Positions 29,190 through 39,633 of a stretch of DNA of 64,000 bases are shown piece by piece; the first letter of the stretch is position 1, and every line of letters starts with the position of its first letter. The DNA lies in contig CAUYUJ010017903.1 in the NCBI GenBank assembly GCA_963575745.1, positions 77,001 to 141,000 on the forward strand, in the 5' to 3' direction. The notes beneath the pieces were generated by a model. It was not told the DNA's origin, did no database searches, and worked only from the letters and a program-made list of their open reading frames with translations. A program made the translations under genes and the position numbers. The DNA comes from Prorocentrum cordatum (taxonomy: Eukaryota > Sar > Dinophyceae > Prorocentrales > Prorocentraceae).

Positions 29190-29615
29190 CGAGGTCCAAC
29201 ATCGATTCGTGCACGTGCACACAGAGGGCCCCGCCGGGCGACTTCCAGAAAGCACCTCCAGCAGCTTCCACCGAGATTCCGCCAGATTCGCCACCGAGAT
29301 TGCCAGCTTCCAGCAGCTTCCGCCGAGATTGCCAGCGCGCTTGGCGAGGCGAGTTGTGTAGATTATCGCGGTCCGCTGCCATCCCCTGGCTCCTCCCGCA
29401 AAAAAAGCGAGATTCCGCCAGATTCGCCTTCCTGCGTAGCGCAGAGGGGAAACGTCGGAGGCTGCCGGGCTCGCAACAGGCAGTGTGGCCGTATCACGGC
29501 CACCGGCGGCGGGCCCATATTTGCGGTGCCCAGCGCCTCCTCTTTGCGAGAACGGAGTACCCATGCATGTCCATCAAGGGGGGTGGGCGTTCCAGTTGCA
29601 GGCGCGAGGGGCGGT
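29190..29615. repeat. Left flank of the GTGCACGTGCAC / GCGAGGACGGGATGCCC minisatellite
   Basis: It contains GTGCACGTGCACACAGAGGG with GGGCGACTTCCA, a short CCGCCAGATTCGCC repeat, GGCCGTATCACGGCCAC, and GCGAGAACGGAGTACCCATG with TGTCCATCAA. All of these blocks recur in order in the array at 36.2-37.5 kb beyond element B. Confidence 0.7.
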
Positions 29616-29626
29616 TGCTCACGCCT

Positions 29627-29657
29627 GCCCTCCTCCTCCTCCTCCTCCTCCTCCTTT
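29627..29657. repeat. CCT microsatellite at 5' side of element B
   Basis: About nine CCT triplets lie between the minisatellite and element B. A longer CCT tract marks the far side of the element. Confidence 0.85.
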
Positions 29658-29807
29658 GGGGCGAGGCGGCCCCCATCAGTCACCGCGCGCGCGCGCCGCG
29701 CACGCGCGCGCCGCGCACGGGCCGGCGCCAGGCGCCCGCTACGTACGTCCGCGGCTTGAGGGGCGCCTGCGGGCGGCAAAAGTCGCGCGGTGCAAGTTCG
29801 CACGTAC

Positions 29808-30908
29808 ATGGGCAAGACAGGAGGCCAGATGCGCTCTTCGCGCTCTGCTTCCAGGCATGGCGGCAAGAAGCGCAACGAGTATTACGTCTGTGGGTTTTGC
29901 CGTCGTTCTTGGGTGTGCAAGTCTCGTGCTGGCCAGCCCGGTTGGGAAGGGTGCCAGACCTGTGGAGCCCTTTGGCCATCGCGTGCTGGGCAGCAAGCCG
30001 TTCGTAACGGGGCAGCCGCAGGTCGCGCGGTTTCCTTCAACGTGGACGACTCCCCGCTGGCGCAGCAGCTTATGCCCAAGTACACGGCGGCGCGCGAGGC
30101 CAAGGACGCCGCCGCCCTCCAGGCGCTGGAGCTGGTCTGTCCCGAGCTGGCCAAGACCGCAGAGCCCACGCCCGCGCCTGCGATCCTCCTGGAACAGGCT
30201 GCGCGGCAGCTGCGGCAGCTCCACGGCCAGCAGAAACAACTCAAGGGGCAGGTCGCGGCCTACGCCAAGACGGGCAAGGACCTCCTCCGCAGGCCCAGCG
30301 AGAACATCAAAGCCTGCAGTGAGGCGCAAGAGGAGGTGGATCGCTACTCAGCGCAGACGGGTACTCCAGCGGCCAGCTCAGGGAACGGCGGCCCGGCAGA
30401 CGACACCGAGTTTCCCTCCCTCTCGGAAGAGGACCTCCAGCTCCTCGCGCCCGAGCAGCAGCAGTACTACACGGACGCGGCCGCGGCGGCGCAGCAGGCC
30501 CAGGCCACCTTCCAGTCCGCCACCGACGCGGGCAAGCAGGCGAGGGGGGCGGCCGCCACGCTCCGCAACCTCCGCGAGCAGGTCGCCTCGACCAAGCGGC
30601 GCAAGGCTGACGCGGCCTGCGGAGTGGCCCCAGGCGGCGGCGGCGCGGCCGCCGCTGCCGCCTCGGCCCCGCCGCCCGAGGACGCTGGCGGCCAGGACTT
30701 CAGCGACCCCGAGGCGGCCGATGCGTACATCAAGATCACGGCCTCGCGCAGGACCGCCGTGGCGGGGGCCGCGGCCGCCAAGGCGCCGGCGGCCGTGCCA
30801 GTGGCGCCACCCGCCCCGCCGACGGCAGCGGCGCCAGCAGCGGCAGCAGGAGCGGCGATCCCAGGCAAGGGCGACGGCAAGGGCGGCAAGGACCAGACGA
30901 AGGGGTAA
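29808..30908 (+). CDS. Element B ORF1, gag-like zinc-ribbon protein, 366 aa
   Basis: The ATG gives MGKTGGQMRSSRSASRHGGK. A zinc ribbon C28-x2-C31-x17-C-x2-C with a WEGCQTC end has exactly the spacing of element A ORF1. After it come Ala/Gln/Leu-rich helices (residues about 80-190), a likely coiled coil around LRNLREQVASTKRRK, and a Pro/Ala-rich C-terminus ending GKGGKDQTKG. The ORF is uninterrupted and strongly G/C-ending. By analogy with LINE ORF1 proteins it would bind element RNA. ORF2 begins about 70 bp downstream in another frame. Confidence 0.75.
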   Translation: MGKTGGQMRSSRSASRHGGKKRNEYYVCGFCRRSWVCKSRAGQPGWEGCQTCGALWPSRAGQQAVRNGAAAGRAVSFNVDDSPLAQQLMPKYTAAREAKDAAALQALELVCPELAKTAEPTPAPAILLEQAARQLRQLHGQQKQLKGQVAAYAKTGKDLLRRPSENIKACSEAQEEVDRYSAQTGTPAASSGNGGPADDTEFPSLSEEDLQLLAPEQQQYYTDAAAAAQQAQATFQSATDAGKQARGAAATLRNLREQVASTKRRKADAACGVAPGGGGAAAAAASAPPPEDAGGQDFSDPEAADAYIKITASRRTAVAGAAAAKAPAAVPVAPPAPPTAAAPAAAAGAAIPGKGDGKGGKDQTKG

Positions 30909-30979
30909 CACGGCTGTCGGAGGACGAGCCGCTCGGAGGAGCGAGGGCCGCCAGGATAACAGGTCGGCCTCAGCCAGGA

Positions 30980-31765
30980 CCCCCTTCGGCAAGAGGGACT
31001 TTGCCTCTATCTTCTTCGGCAACGTCACCTCGTGCTCCCCCAAGGTCAAGAAGTTCATCGAGACGTCCGATCACGACCTGATCGGCCTCGCGGAGCACCA
31101 CCTCGGCAAGGGCAAGTGCGTCCAGGAGGAGAAGCGCCCCGCAGTTTTGGCTGGCGTTCAGAGGGGACATGGACGCCAGCGACTCCCTCTACTCGTTCAG
31201 ATTCGGGCACCCACGGCGGCACGTGTTGGCTGAGGAGAGCCACCTACGCCACTAGCGTCCACCTGCAGGGCGCCAGCCACCAGAGAGTGTTCCAGGACGC
31301 GCCCCAGGACGTCTCCGTGGTGCTCTGGCGCTTCCAGGGGGCCACGTTCGCCTTCATCGTGTGCTACTTGGACTGCTCCATCGGCCTCGTCGGGGCCAAC
31401 TCCAGGAAGATGACCGCAATCGCTCGGATTGTGAAGTCCTTGGGAATTCCTTGATGCTTGGTGGGCGACTTCAACGCCACTCCAGAAGAACTGGCGCGCT
31501 CAGGCTGGCTTCGCACCCTGAAGGCGCGGATCCTGACTCCCGAGGGCGTGAACATCACGTGCGCGTCGGGCAAGGGTCGCATGCTGGACTACGTCGTCGT
31601 GCCCGACAGCTTCCGCCACTTCCTCGAGAGGGTGACGCCCGTCCAGAAGCTGCCGCGGGGCCCGCACATCGGCTTCGACATCCTGGTCACGGCGAGGCCT
31701 GCCGCAGTGATGCTACGCGCCCCTGTGCCACCCGTGCCTTTTCGAAGTACCTGCAGGGGAAGTTC
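30980..31765 (+). pseudogene. Element B APE-type endonuclease
   Basis: It starts FASIFFGNVTSC in one frame and keeps LIGLAEHHLGKGK (Glu/His block). The frame changes near 31,135, continuing WTPATPSTRSDSGTHGGTCW, then VCYLDCSIGLVGANSRKM. A TGA at 31,452 interrupts just before LVGDFNATPEEL; TGG to TGA would explain it. The C-terminal blocks GRMLDYVVVPDS and RGPHIGFDILV carry the expected Asp and His. The enzyme would nick target DNA to prime reverse transcription. All key residues are readable but not in one frame. Confidence 0.75.
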
Positions 31766-31767
31766 AC

Positions 31768-34627
31768 GTGCCCAAGGGGATCAAGCGCTGTCAGCGCGAC
31801 AGGCAGCGGCGCGCAGAACTGCAACAGGCCAAGGGGGATTGTGACCAGTTGCAGGAGGGCGACCTGCTCAACGACGACGATGAGCACCTCCTCGAGGACA
31901 CCTACACCCAGTGGCGGCTCCAACAGTGCAACGACTACGTCTGCTCGCCCTGGGCGGAGCACGCCACCGAGGCTCAGGAGCGCGTGGGCACTCACATCCC
32001 AGCGGGCGAAGATGTGCAGGCCAGCATCGCGTACCAGATGGACCCTTACATGGCGCAGGCGTTGGCGGTGCAGTACGGATACTGGGCCGAGGCGGCGGAG
32101 TCGTAGTTGGCCGAGCTCTGCGGCACCGTGCCTCGTGACGTAGCCCGACGTGGTCAACCTGTCAAGTACCAATGGCGCAAGGCACAGGAGCAGACGGCCG
32201 ACTCGCAGTTCGGCCACGCCTGCGCGCAGGACATCGGTGGCAAGTGGGCCAGTTTCCACGCCAGGGTGCAGGAGCAGCTCATCGCGCTTGGGCGCCACCG
32301 CCACACCGAATACCAGCGCAAGGTGCAGGGCATCGTCTCCGACATCATCAGCGACATCAGGTACCTCCTCACCGCCCAGGGGCCCGTGCCCGACGACCAG
32401 CTGCAGGCAACCAAGGGGAAGTGGCGGGTGCACCTGGACGACGACAGGGTCCTCGGCCACGGCGAGCGCATCCGCTACTCCAGGAACTTCCCCGAGTGGC
32501 AGGCCTTTTGCGCTGAAGTTGCAGGCGAGAGCGGCTAGGCATGCCAGCCTGGCGCGGCAACAGACCCGCAGACGGACGAGGTGCAGGTCTTCGACGAGAC
32601 CTGCGTCGACCCCGACACTGGCGAGGTCTGTGACACTGTGCAGGCCTCCACTGAGGCCAGGGCACGCCGCTGGCGTGACCGCCGGACCAGCAAGCCCGAC
32701 CGCGTGCGCTCCTTGCGCGAGGCGCTGGGCGAGCTGCGGACCCTGGCTCGCGAGGCGCTGCCAGAGCGGCGCTACCACACGAGAGACGACATGGTGAACG
32801 CCGCCAGGACTTTTCCCAAGGCCACGGGCAAGGGCTCTGATCAGTGGACGCCAGGCCACCTCCTCGCGGTCTCCGACCAGGGGCAGGAGGCGTTCGCCAC
32901 CCTGCTCAACATGGTGGAGCGCGCCTTGGCCTGGCCGCACCAGCTCCTCCACAGCTGGTACGCCCTCCTGCCGAAGGGCGCCAAGCAGGTGGTCGGCAAC
33001 GAGAGGGGCATCGGCCTCCTCCCCATGCCCGTGCGCATCTGGGGCCGCATGACCAAGGCCACTCTGACTGAGTGGTGTGGCAAGCGAGCTGGACACTGGG
33101 ACGCTGCGGTGCGTGGGAGTTCCGCGCTGCAGGCTGCCCTGCTCACCATGGTGCCCGACGAGACTAGAGCGCGCGTCGGCGTGGCCGAGCAGAGCAACTT
33201 CTTTGATGGACGTGGAGAAGTTCTACGACTTCATGGACTTGGCCTTGATGATCCACAAGGGCATCTCCCTCGAGATGCCGCCCGTCGAGCTGTACCTGCG
33301 CTGCCTCACGTACTTGGCGCCGCGAGCGGTCAAGTCGCACGGGGCCTTCAGCTCGACCATCGCCCCCAACTGCTCGATCCTCCCTGGCTGTGGGAAGGCC
33401 AACCCCTGGGCAAGAGCCTTCCTCTACCACCTGTTGGAGGCAGCCCATGCGAGAGCACCTGCGGCAAGGGCGCGGCAGTACGTGGACGACGTGCACAGCC
33501 GCATCGAGGGCACGGCCGACGAGGTCCTCGACCAGACCAAGGACGTCGCTGTCACCCTGGCGCAGGGCTGCCTCGACCTCGGCCTGCGCGTCTCGCCCAA
33601 GTCCATCCTGATGATGACGAGGCCCAAGGACGAGAAGGCGGTGTTGAATCACGTGTACCAGGAGATTGGCATCCGTTTGCAGAGGGCCTCCACGGCGAAG
33701 GACCTCGGCATCGACTGCACCATGGGAACCAGGCGCAGCAACAAGACGGCCAGGACGCGGGTGTCGGCAGCGAGGGCGAGGGTTACGCGAACAAGTTTAT
33801 TCCGCCGGTTGGGGCGCGGCAACAAGAGGACCAAGGGCGTCATGCTGCACAGCGCCAACATCAGGGCGAAGTACCAGTTCGCCAACCCGATCATCGGAGT
33901 GCCCCCTTCGACGACAACGCGGCGACGGGCCCAGGCATCGGACCTCACAGGCCACACTGTGGGCGGGCGCTGCACCTCCACCACGCTCCTGCTGCGCTAC
34001 CAGGACGACGAGCCCAAGAGGGCGGCTTTGGCGCAGCAGGTGAAGGAGTGGTTCCACTTCTGGGCGCGCCACCCGAAGCTGCGAGACCGTGTTCGACTTG
34101 GATGGCGAGCGGTGCTCAAGAGACTCCTGCATGTGCGACCTCGTGCTCGGTGGAAGTGTGTCACGGGGCCCATGGGCGCGATCACCCTGGCCCTGCGCGA
34201 CATCGGCTGGATACCGCGGGCGCCCGACGCCTGGATCGACGACGAAGGCTCCGAGTGGCGGCGCCTCGGCAACGATGACGACGGCGCGCAGGACCTCGTG
34301 AAGGCGATCAAGAGCACCGTGACGCGCCAGCTGTGGCGCCAGGCTGGTGACCACCCCCTCGGAGCGGGCCTCGGCGACGGCGGCGACCTCCACATGCTGA
34401 GAGTCAACCTGAGCAGAATGCGCCGCCGGGAGCGCCACAAGGAGGCAGGCGCCCTGGAGGCGGCAGCGCTGGCTGGAATCTGGACGGGAGCGAGGGCACT
34501 AGCGGCAGGCTATAAGTGCTCCGACGACTGCGAGCGCTGTGGCGAGGGCAAGGACACCATCGAGCACAGGCTGTACTTCTGCTCGGCCACTTGCGAGATG
34601 GAGGATCCGTCAGCGTGCCAGAAGTGA
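31768..34627 (+). pseudogene. Element B reverse transcriptase with zinc finger
   Basis: One frame runs from the linker through TAG codons at 32,104 and 32,536, into KATGKGSDQWTPGHLLAVSD (RT entry) and GIGLLPMPVRIWGRM. Near 33,190 the frame shifts and carries motif A SLMDVEKFYDFMDL (about 33,207), motif B CSILPGCGKANPWARAFL and motif C ARQYVDDVHSR (about 33,470), so the catalytic YVDD is intact. The thumb shows VTGPMGAITLALRDIGW. The end has CSDDCERCGEGKDTIEHRLY then FC, a CxxC..HxxxxC finger as in element A. A TGA at 34,625 separates it from RNase H in the same frame. Confidence 0.88.
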
Positions 34628-34681
34628 CCTGTCGGAAAATGGTCGCGTCGCTTTCTGGGCCAGGGTGGCCGTACCCCCCGA

Positions 34682-36091
34682 ATGGGTAGCCGTGCCGCCG
34701 CCGCCCGCCTGGAACTCAGGAGAGGGGCTGGGCGTCTGGGCAGTCGGCACCTCCCCCCCGATCCTCACTCTTCCTCGAGCGACGTCCTCCCCTCCTCCTC
34801 TCCCGCCCTCACGAATGTAGGATCATTCAACGTAGGAGCAGGTGAATACCCCGTCCGTGCACGTCTGGCGTTCCTGAACGGGTCGGCCACTTCCAGCGAT
34901 GCCCGTGTCTGTCGTGTGGGCTGGGGTGTTCACTTTGTGGGGGAGTGGGCGGAACTGGCAGAGGGCGACGGCGAGCTTTCTGGATTTTTCGGGACCGTCG
35001 ACGGGGACCAGACGGTCCCCGTCGCTGAGCTGGCTGCCCTCTGGAGGGCACTGCAGCTTTCCACGGGGCCCCTGGACCTTTTCACCGAGTGCCAGCTGGT
35101 CTTCGACGGCTGGGTCCAAGGGAAAGCCCAGATCCCCAGGGGAAGCCACGCCAAATGGTGGGCCCGAATTCGGTCGGCCCTCGAGCGACGAGGGGGCCAG
35201 AATGTCCGCCTTTTCAAAATCTTCTCGCATTTGGACGTTGATTCCCACGTGCGTTCAGGCCAGGACCCGCGATGCTCCCGTGGAAACGAGCTCGCGGATG
35301 CGCTGGCCCAGCGAGGGGCGGAGTCTGCTGCCACCCCAATTCGGCCCCACGTCAAGGCCCTACAGGTGGCCGACGCACGAGCGACCCTCGCGCACCAGCG
35401 AATCGGCGCGGTCCGGGCCCCGATTTGTGCGGAGGTCGATCGCGGGGCTCGCTCGGATCGGCTCGGCGATGCGGATGGTTCGGCCGGTTCCGCTTCGGGC
35501 CTGGGGCGGACCGGGGAGCTCGAGGCCCGTTCGGGGCATGTCCTGTCCCGCCTGAGCTCTGGTAGGTGGGCCTGCAGTAAATGCCGACAAACACCAGGGC
35601 GCGTCTCCTTGGCCGACTGGCTCCAGAGTTGTGCGTGTCGCGGGGACGTCTGTAAGAGGGGCTTGAGCGAGCAAGGCCACCACGTCTATGTCCCCCCCAC
35701 CTGTATCAGCGAGTTGAAGGTCGGTGCCCGCAGTGTGCACCCCACTCATTCCATAGCCATGCAGAATGGTCTGGCCTGGTGCTGGAGGTCTGCCAGGTAC
35801 GCCCCCATCATTGCTGGGGGGGGGCGGCTCTGTAAGCTTGCCTACGAGTGCCCCCAGGAGCGCACCCCCTCGGGCCAAACGATGATCAATCGTCTCCGTC
35901 GTGGCCTCACCCCGAAAGCGGGGATGCAGTGGCCCATACCCCCAGAGGGGGGGTGGCGGATCAGCTCCCTTGCCTGTGGTCGGCAGCTCGGCCAAAGATT
36001 TCGGGAGGAGGACGGACGGGAGAGTCGGCAGCTCGCTCAAGGCCCCCCCCCGTCGACGATGATCATAACTTATGTTACAGATTATCCGTAA
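34682..36091 (+). pseudogene. Element B RNase H and cysteine-rich tail
   Basis: RNase H blocks are FLNGSATSS..VGWGVHFVG, VPVAELAALWRALQL (Glu), CQLVFDGWVQGK (Asp) and SRGNELADALAQRGAE (last Asp). The first catalytic Asp, present as CTDGSG in element A and FLDGSC in element C, reads Asn here, which should abolish activity. The tail has WACSKCRQTPG, a CACRGDVC cluster and a HPTH..GLAWCWRSARYA..CKLAYEC block that also occurs, degraded, in element C. The frame is open for 469 codons. The frame entering it from the RT is interrupted by one stop. Confidence 0.75.
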
Positions 36092-36147
36092 TCTGCACGC
36101 GGGGGGGCGTAGCACTGCTCCGACCCCCTCTTGTTCGAGTTTTCCCG

Positions 36148-36161
36148 AGTTTTCCTCCTCC

Positions 36162-36196
<35 letters not shown>

Positions 36197-36208
36197 CTCC
36201 TCCTCTCA
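36148..36208. repeat. CCT microsatellite at 3' side of element B
   Basis: About 20 CCT/CTT triplets separate the element's 3' sequence from the minisatellite. It mirrors the CCT tract at the 5' side. Confidence 0.85.
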
Positions 36209-36234
36209 CTGGCTAGCACGGTGCCCACTAAACG

Positions 36235-37520
36235 CCACGCGTGGTGGAACTGCCGCGCCCCCAGCGGCAAATTGGCCGTCCCGCGATGGGGACCGGCGTT
36301 TCCTGTGCCGAGCAGTGTCTTCATCGCGAGGACAGGGTGTCCATGCGTGTCCATCGATAGGGATGCGCATCCGAGCTTCAGGCGCGAGGAGCTGATGCTG
36401 GTGCCTGTCCATCGACGAGGGTGGCCACCCGGGCTGACGCGGCTTATACTGAGCGCTGCCGCTGGGGGAGGCTGCCGGCTCCTCGGCGAGACTCGAGCCG
36501 AGACGCCGAGCCGATGCCCATCGGTGCACGTGCACAGAGAGGGCACCGTCGGGCGACTTCCACGGATCATCTCCGCCAACTTCACCGAGAGCCAGCCAGG
36601 TTAGCATCACGCGTGGCGCGAAGCAGCTGTCGGAGGCGGCCCGCGCCAGCAACTGCAGGTTTGGCCGTGTCGCGGCCACTGGGGCGAAGCCGAATGCTTG
36701 GTGCCTGGTGAGTCGGTCACCTTTGCGAGGACGGGATGCCCGAGCATGTCCATCAATAGGGATGGGCGCCATAGCTGGGGGCACCAGGGGCGGATTCCCA
36801 TGCCCGCGCATCGGCAGGAAAGCATCCAGGCCAGCAAATGGTCCACTGAACGCGGTCAGTGGCGAACATGCCGTGCCCGCAACGTCTGTGTGGCCGTTTC
36901 ACGGCCACTGATGCGGACCTGTTTTTTTGGTGCTGAGCAATATCCTCATTGCGAAGATTGGATGCCCATGCCTGTCTACAAGCAGGGATGGGCACCCTCG
37001 CTTCAGGCACGAGGTGCGGATGCCAGTGCCTGTCCATCGACAGGTGCGGCGGGCTGCCCACACCATTTCATCAACAGGGAGTGCCATCCTAGCATGAGGC
37101 ACACGGAACGGATGCCAATATCTCATTGGCACCCAGTCCAGCACGGTACCGTTTTGACGCCGTCAGTGGCAAAAGTGCCGCGCCCGCAACGGCAATATGG
37201 GAAGTCCCGGCCATTGAAGCGGACCAAAGTTACTTGCGCCCAGCATGGCGGCAGGATGCCCACATGAGCAACACAGAAAAACACGAGTCGTCTGCGCCAA
37301 CATTGGCTCGCAAGTTTCCCGCTTAAGTTCGCGCGTTAGCGCCCTCGTCTCCAATGTAGCGTGCCGCGCTGACAGCCCGCAGAAGCATTTCGTGTATGAC
37401 CCGTTTTTGATCGTCGTTCAGCTCTGTCCGTGCACAGGGAGTGGCATCCTTCTCTCTGGCACGAGAGGCGGAGTGCCCGTGCCTGTCCATCAAAGGGGAT
37501 TGGCATCCATGCCCCTGGTG
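36235..37520. repeat. Diverged minisatellite of ~200-300 bp units
   Basis: Repeated landmarks in each unit are GGCCGTTTCACGGCCACTG, GCGAGGACGGGATGCCC, TGTCCATCAATAGGGATGGG, and CTTCAGGCGCGAGG followed by GCGGATGCC. Clear units start near 36,240, 36,640, 36,880 and 37,150. GTGCACGTGCACAGAGAGGG with GGGCGACTTCCA near 36,520 matches 29.2 kb. Frames on both strands stay open over parts but with no consistent product. Confidence 0.7.
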
Positions 37521-37679
37521 TGAGGGCATCAGGTCCCAGGCCAGTGCCACCCGGCCATTCACAGAACAAGGGGCCAGTGACTCAGGGGCGCTTGTCGAGT
37601 TCGGAGAACTCTTACTTGCCGGCGCCACGTGCGTCCCCTGAGTTGTCCTCTCTTTACCTCGTAACGAGAGGCGCCGGCA

Positions 37680-37830
37680 CGGGGGGAGGAGGAGGAGGAG
37701 GAGGAGGAGGAGGAGGAGGAGGAGGAGGAGGAGTAGGAGGAGGATCCGGCGGAGGAGGAGGATCAGGCGGAGGAGAAGGAGGATCAGGCGGAGGTGGCGG
37801 CGGCGGCGGAGGCGGAGCGGAAGTAGGAAG
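37680..37830. repeat. GGA/GGC microsatellite
   Basis: GGA triplets passing into GGATCAGGC and GGC variants. Gly/Pro-rich frames are artefacts. Confidence 0.85.
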
Positions 37831-37939
37831 CGGCGGCAAGGGCAACGTCGGCGGCGTTGGCGGCCGTGCAGGGCGACGAGAAGGGCCTGCGGAGTCCCGC
37901 CATCCTGAACCTCGATGAGCCCGCTGCTCGGCTGCGGCG

Positions 37940-38012
37940 CCGCCGTCCTCGGCGTCATCCTCCCCCCCCATCCAGAGGGAGGGGGGGAGGATGACGCTGA
38001 GGACGGAGGCGG
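37940..38012. repeat. ~30-bp arm hairpin (GTCATCCTCCCCCC)
   Basis: GCCGTCCTCGGCGTCATCCT with the C run is complementary, with two mismatches, to the G run with AGGATGACGCTGAGGACGG, around a loop of about 10 bp. Noncoding. Confidence 0.8.
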
Positions 38013-38026
38013 AGGGAAAGACGGGA

Positions 38027-38049
38027 TGACGACGACGATGATGACGATC

Positions 38050-38085
<36 letters not shown>

Positions 38086-38088
38086 TTT

Positions 38089-38127
<39 letters not shown>

Positions 38128-38152
38128 CTGATGCTGATGCTGATGCTGATGC

Positions 38153-38185
<33 letters not shown>

Positions 38186-38399
38186 CGATGACGATGATGA
38201 TGATTATGATGATGCTGATGATGATGCTGATTATGATGCTTATTATGATAAATGGTTATGATGATGATTAGTATGAATATTATTATGATGTTGTTATTGT
38301 TGATGGGGATAGGGGTGATGCTGGTGATGGAGATGATAACGGTGATGGTGATGGTGATGATGATTGTGATGATGATGATAGTGATGATGATGATGATGC

Positions 38400-38438
<39 letters not shown>

Positions 38439-38450
38439 CAATGCTGATAA
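38027..38450. repeat. GAT/GAC microsatellite
   Basis: About 140 triplets, mainly GAT with GAC, GCT and GTT variants. Poly-Met, poly-Asp and poly-Ile frames are artefacts. Confidence 0.9.
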
Positions 38451-39165
38451 TGCTCCTCCTCCTCCTCTTCCTCCTCCTCCTCCTCCTCCTCCTCTTCCTC
38501 CTCCTTGTCCTCCTCCCTTCCTCCTCCTCCTATTCCTCCTGCTCCTCCCCCTCCTCCTCCTCCTCCCCCTCCTCCTTCTCCTCCTCCTCCCTCTCCTCCT
38601 CCTCCTCCTCCTCCTCCTCCTCCTCCTTCTCCTCCTCCTCCTCCTCCTCTCTCTCGCCTGTCCCCGTCCCCGTTCTCGTCCCCGTTTTGTTGCTCTGCTT
38701 TTGCGTGCTGCTTCCTCGGCCTCGTGCTGGACATTGGTGCACGGGCCCCAGCCGTGCGGTGACGTCTGCCCAGCCGTCTCGCGAGCTGTGAATGCCCGCT
38801 CGAGGGGAAGCGGACTTCTCCCCTGCCCAGTGTGCAGTGCGGTTCTTCCTCCGTCTCTCCTCCCTCCCCTCCTCCATGCGCCCTGCCTGCGCCCTGCCTG
38901 CCTTTCTCCTCCCCCTCCTCCTTTCCTCCTTCCCCTGCCTCCTCCCGCTCCCTCCTCCCACCTTCCTCCCTTCTCCTTATCCCTTACTCCCACCTTCCTC
39001 CTTCCTCCTGCATGCCTTTCTCTCCCCTCCTCCCTTACTCCCCCCTCCTGACTTCCTTCCTTCCTTCCTTCCTTCCTTCCTTCCTTCCGTCCTCCCTTCA
39101 TCTCTTTCTTTCTCCGACCCCTTCCCCCTCTCCTTTGCCCCCCCCCCTCCCTCCTCGAGCACAGA
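38451..39165. repeat. CCT microsatellite passing into C/T-rich and CCTT repeats
   Basis: CCT triplets start abruptly after the GAT repeat and run to about 38,655. A 170-bp GC-rich spacer follows, then loose CCTCCT/CCTTCCTC, with a clean TTCC run around 39,055-39,090. No gene is seen. Confidence 0.85.
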
Positions 39166-39467
39166 TGGGTGAGGACGAGGCGACCCGCCCCGACCCCGAG
39201 GTCCCTCACCGCGACGTCACGGTCCGCCGCGTACGAGCGGTATTCTGGGCGTTGGGTAACGGGTCGGGGGCGGCAAAGAGGGGGGTGGTGACTAGGGGGG
39301 GTGGATATCATGGCGGGGGCCATGCTATTTCCTCAGATTTCATGGCGCCTCTTCTCATTTCATGAAGACCTTGGCCCCCCCGCCGGGCCGCGCACATGCC
39401 GCCGGTCATGATTTTTACCTCCCCCCCTCCGCTCCCGAATGGGGTGGCGACAGATCGGGGAGGTTCG

Positions 39468-39633
39468 GCCACGCGCAGAGGGAGGCAGGGGGAGGGGGAA
39501 GGCTTCTCAGAAGTACCCCTGCTTCTTACAAGGCGCGGGCCTCGTCTGTAGACGCAAGACCGCGGCCTTCTCAGAAGCAGTGTGCCTCTAAGAGGCCTTC
39601 CCCCCTCCCCCTACCCCCCTCTGCGCGCCGCCA
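39468..39633. mobile_element. Foldback element family CGGCGCGCA, copy 2
   Basis: The two halves are reverse complements: GGCCACGCGCAGAGGG..GGGGGAAGGCTTCTCAGAAG..CTGCTTCTTACAAGGCGCGG against the mirror arm ending CTCTGCGCGCCGCC. The loop is near 39,550. It is noncoding and homologous to copies at 15.33 and 62.65 kb. Confidence 0.85.

Larger units (their letters stand above)
29808..36091 (+). mobile_element. Non-LTR retrotransposon B (ORF1, EN, RT, zinc finger, RNase H), degenerate
   Basis: This is the most complete element in the window, about 6.3 kb with all domains in order on the plus strand. It is inactivated by at least three in-frame stops, two or more frameshifts and an RNase H active-site change. 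The high GC3 and long readable frames suggest a younger copy than A or C. The sequence on both sides is one minisatellite family. Confidence 0.85.

Noticed and set aside
29485-30960. Plus-strand frame of more than 400 codons, Arg/Ser/Pro-rich, overlapping element B ORF1
   Set aside because: It is an alternate-frame shadow of the ORF1 coding sequence. Only its last part, after about 30,980, corresponds to endonuclease.
31687-33096. Minus-strand 469-codon frame opposite element B RT
   Set aside because: High GC3 on the coding strand keeps the complementary frame open. The plus strand carries recognisable RT and linker motifs.
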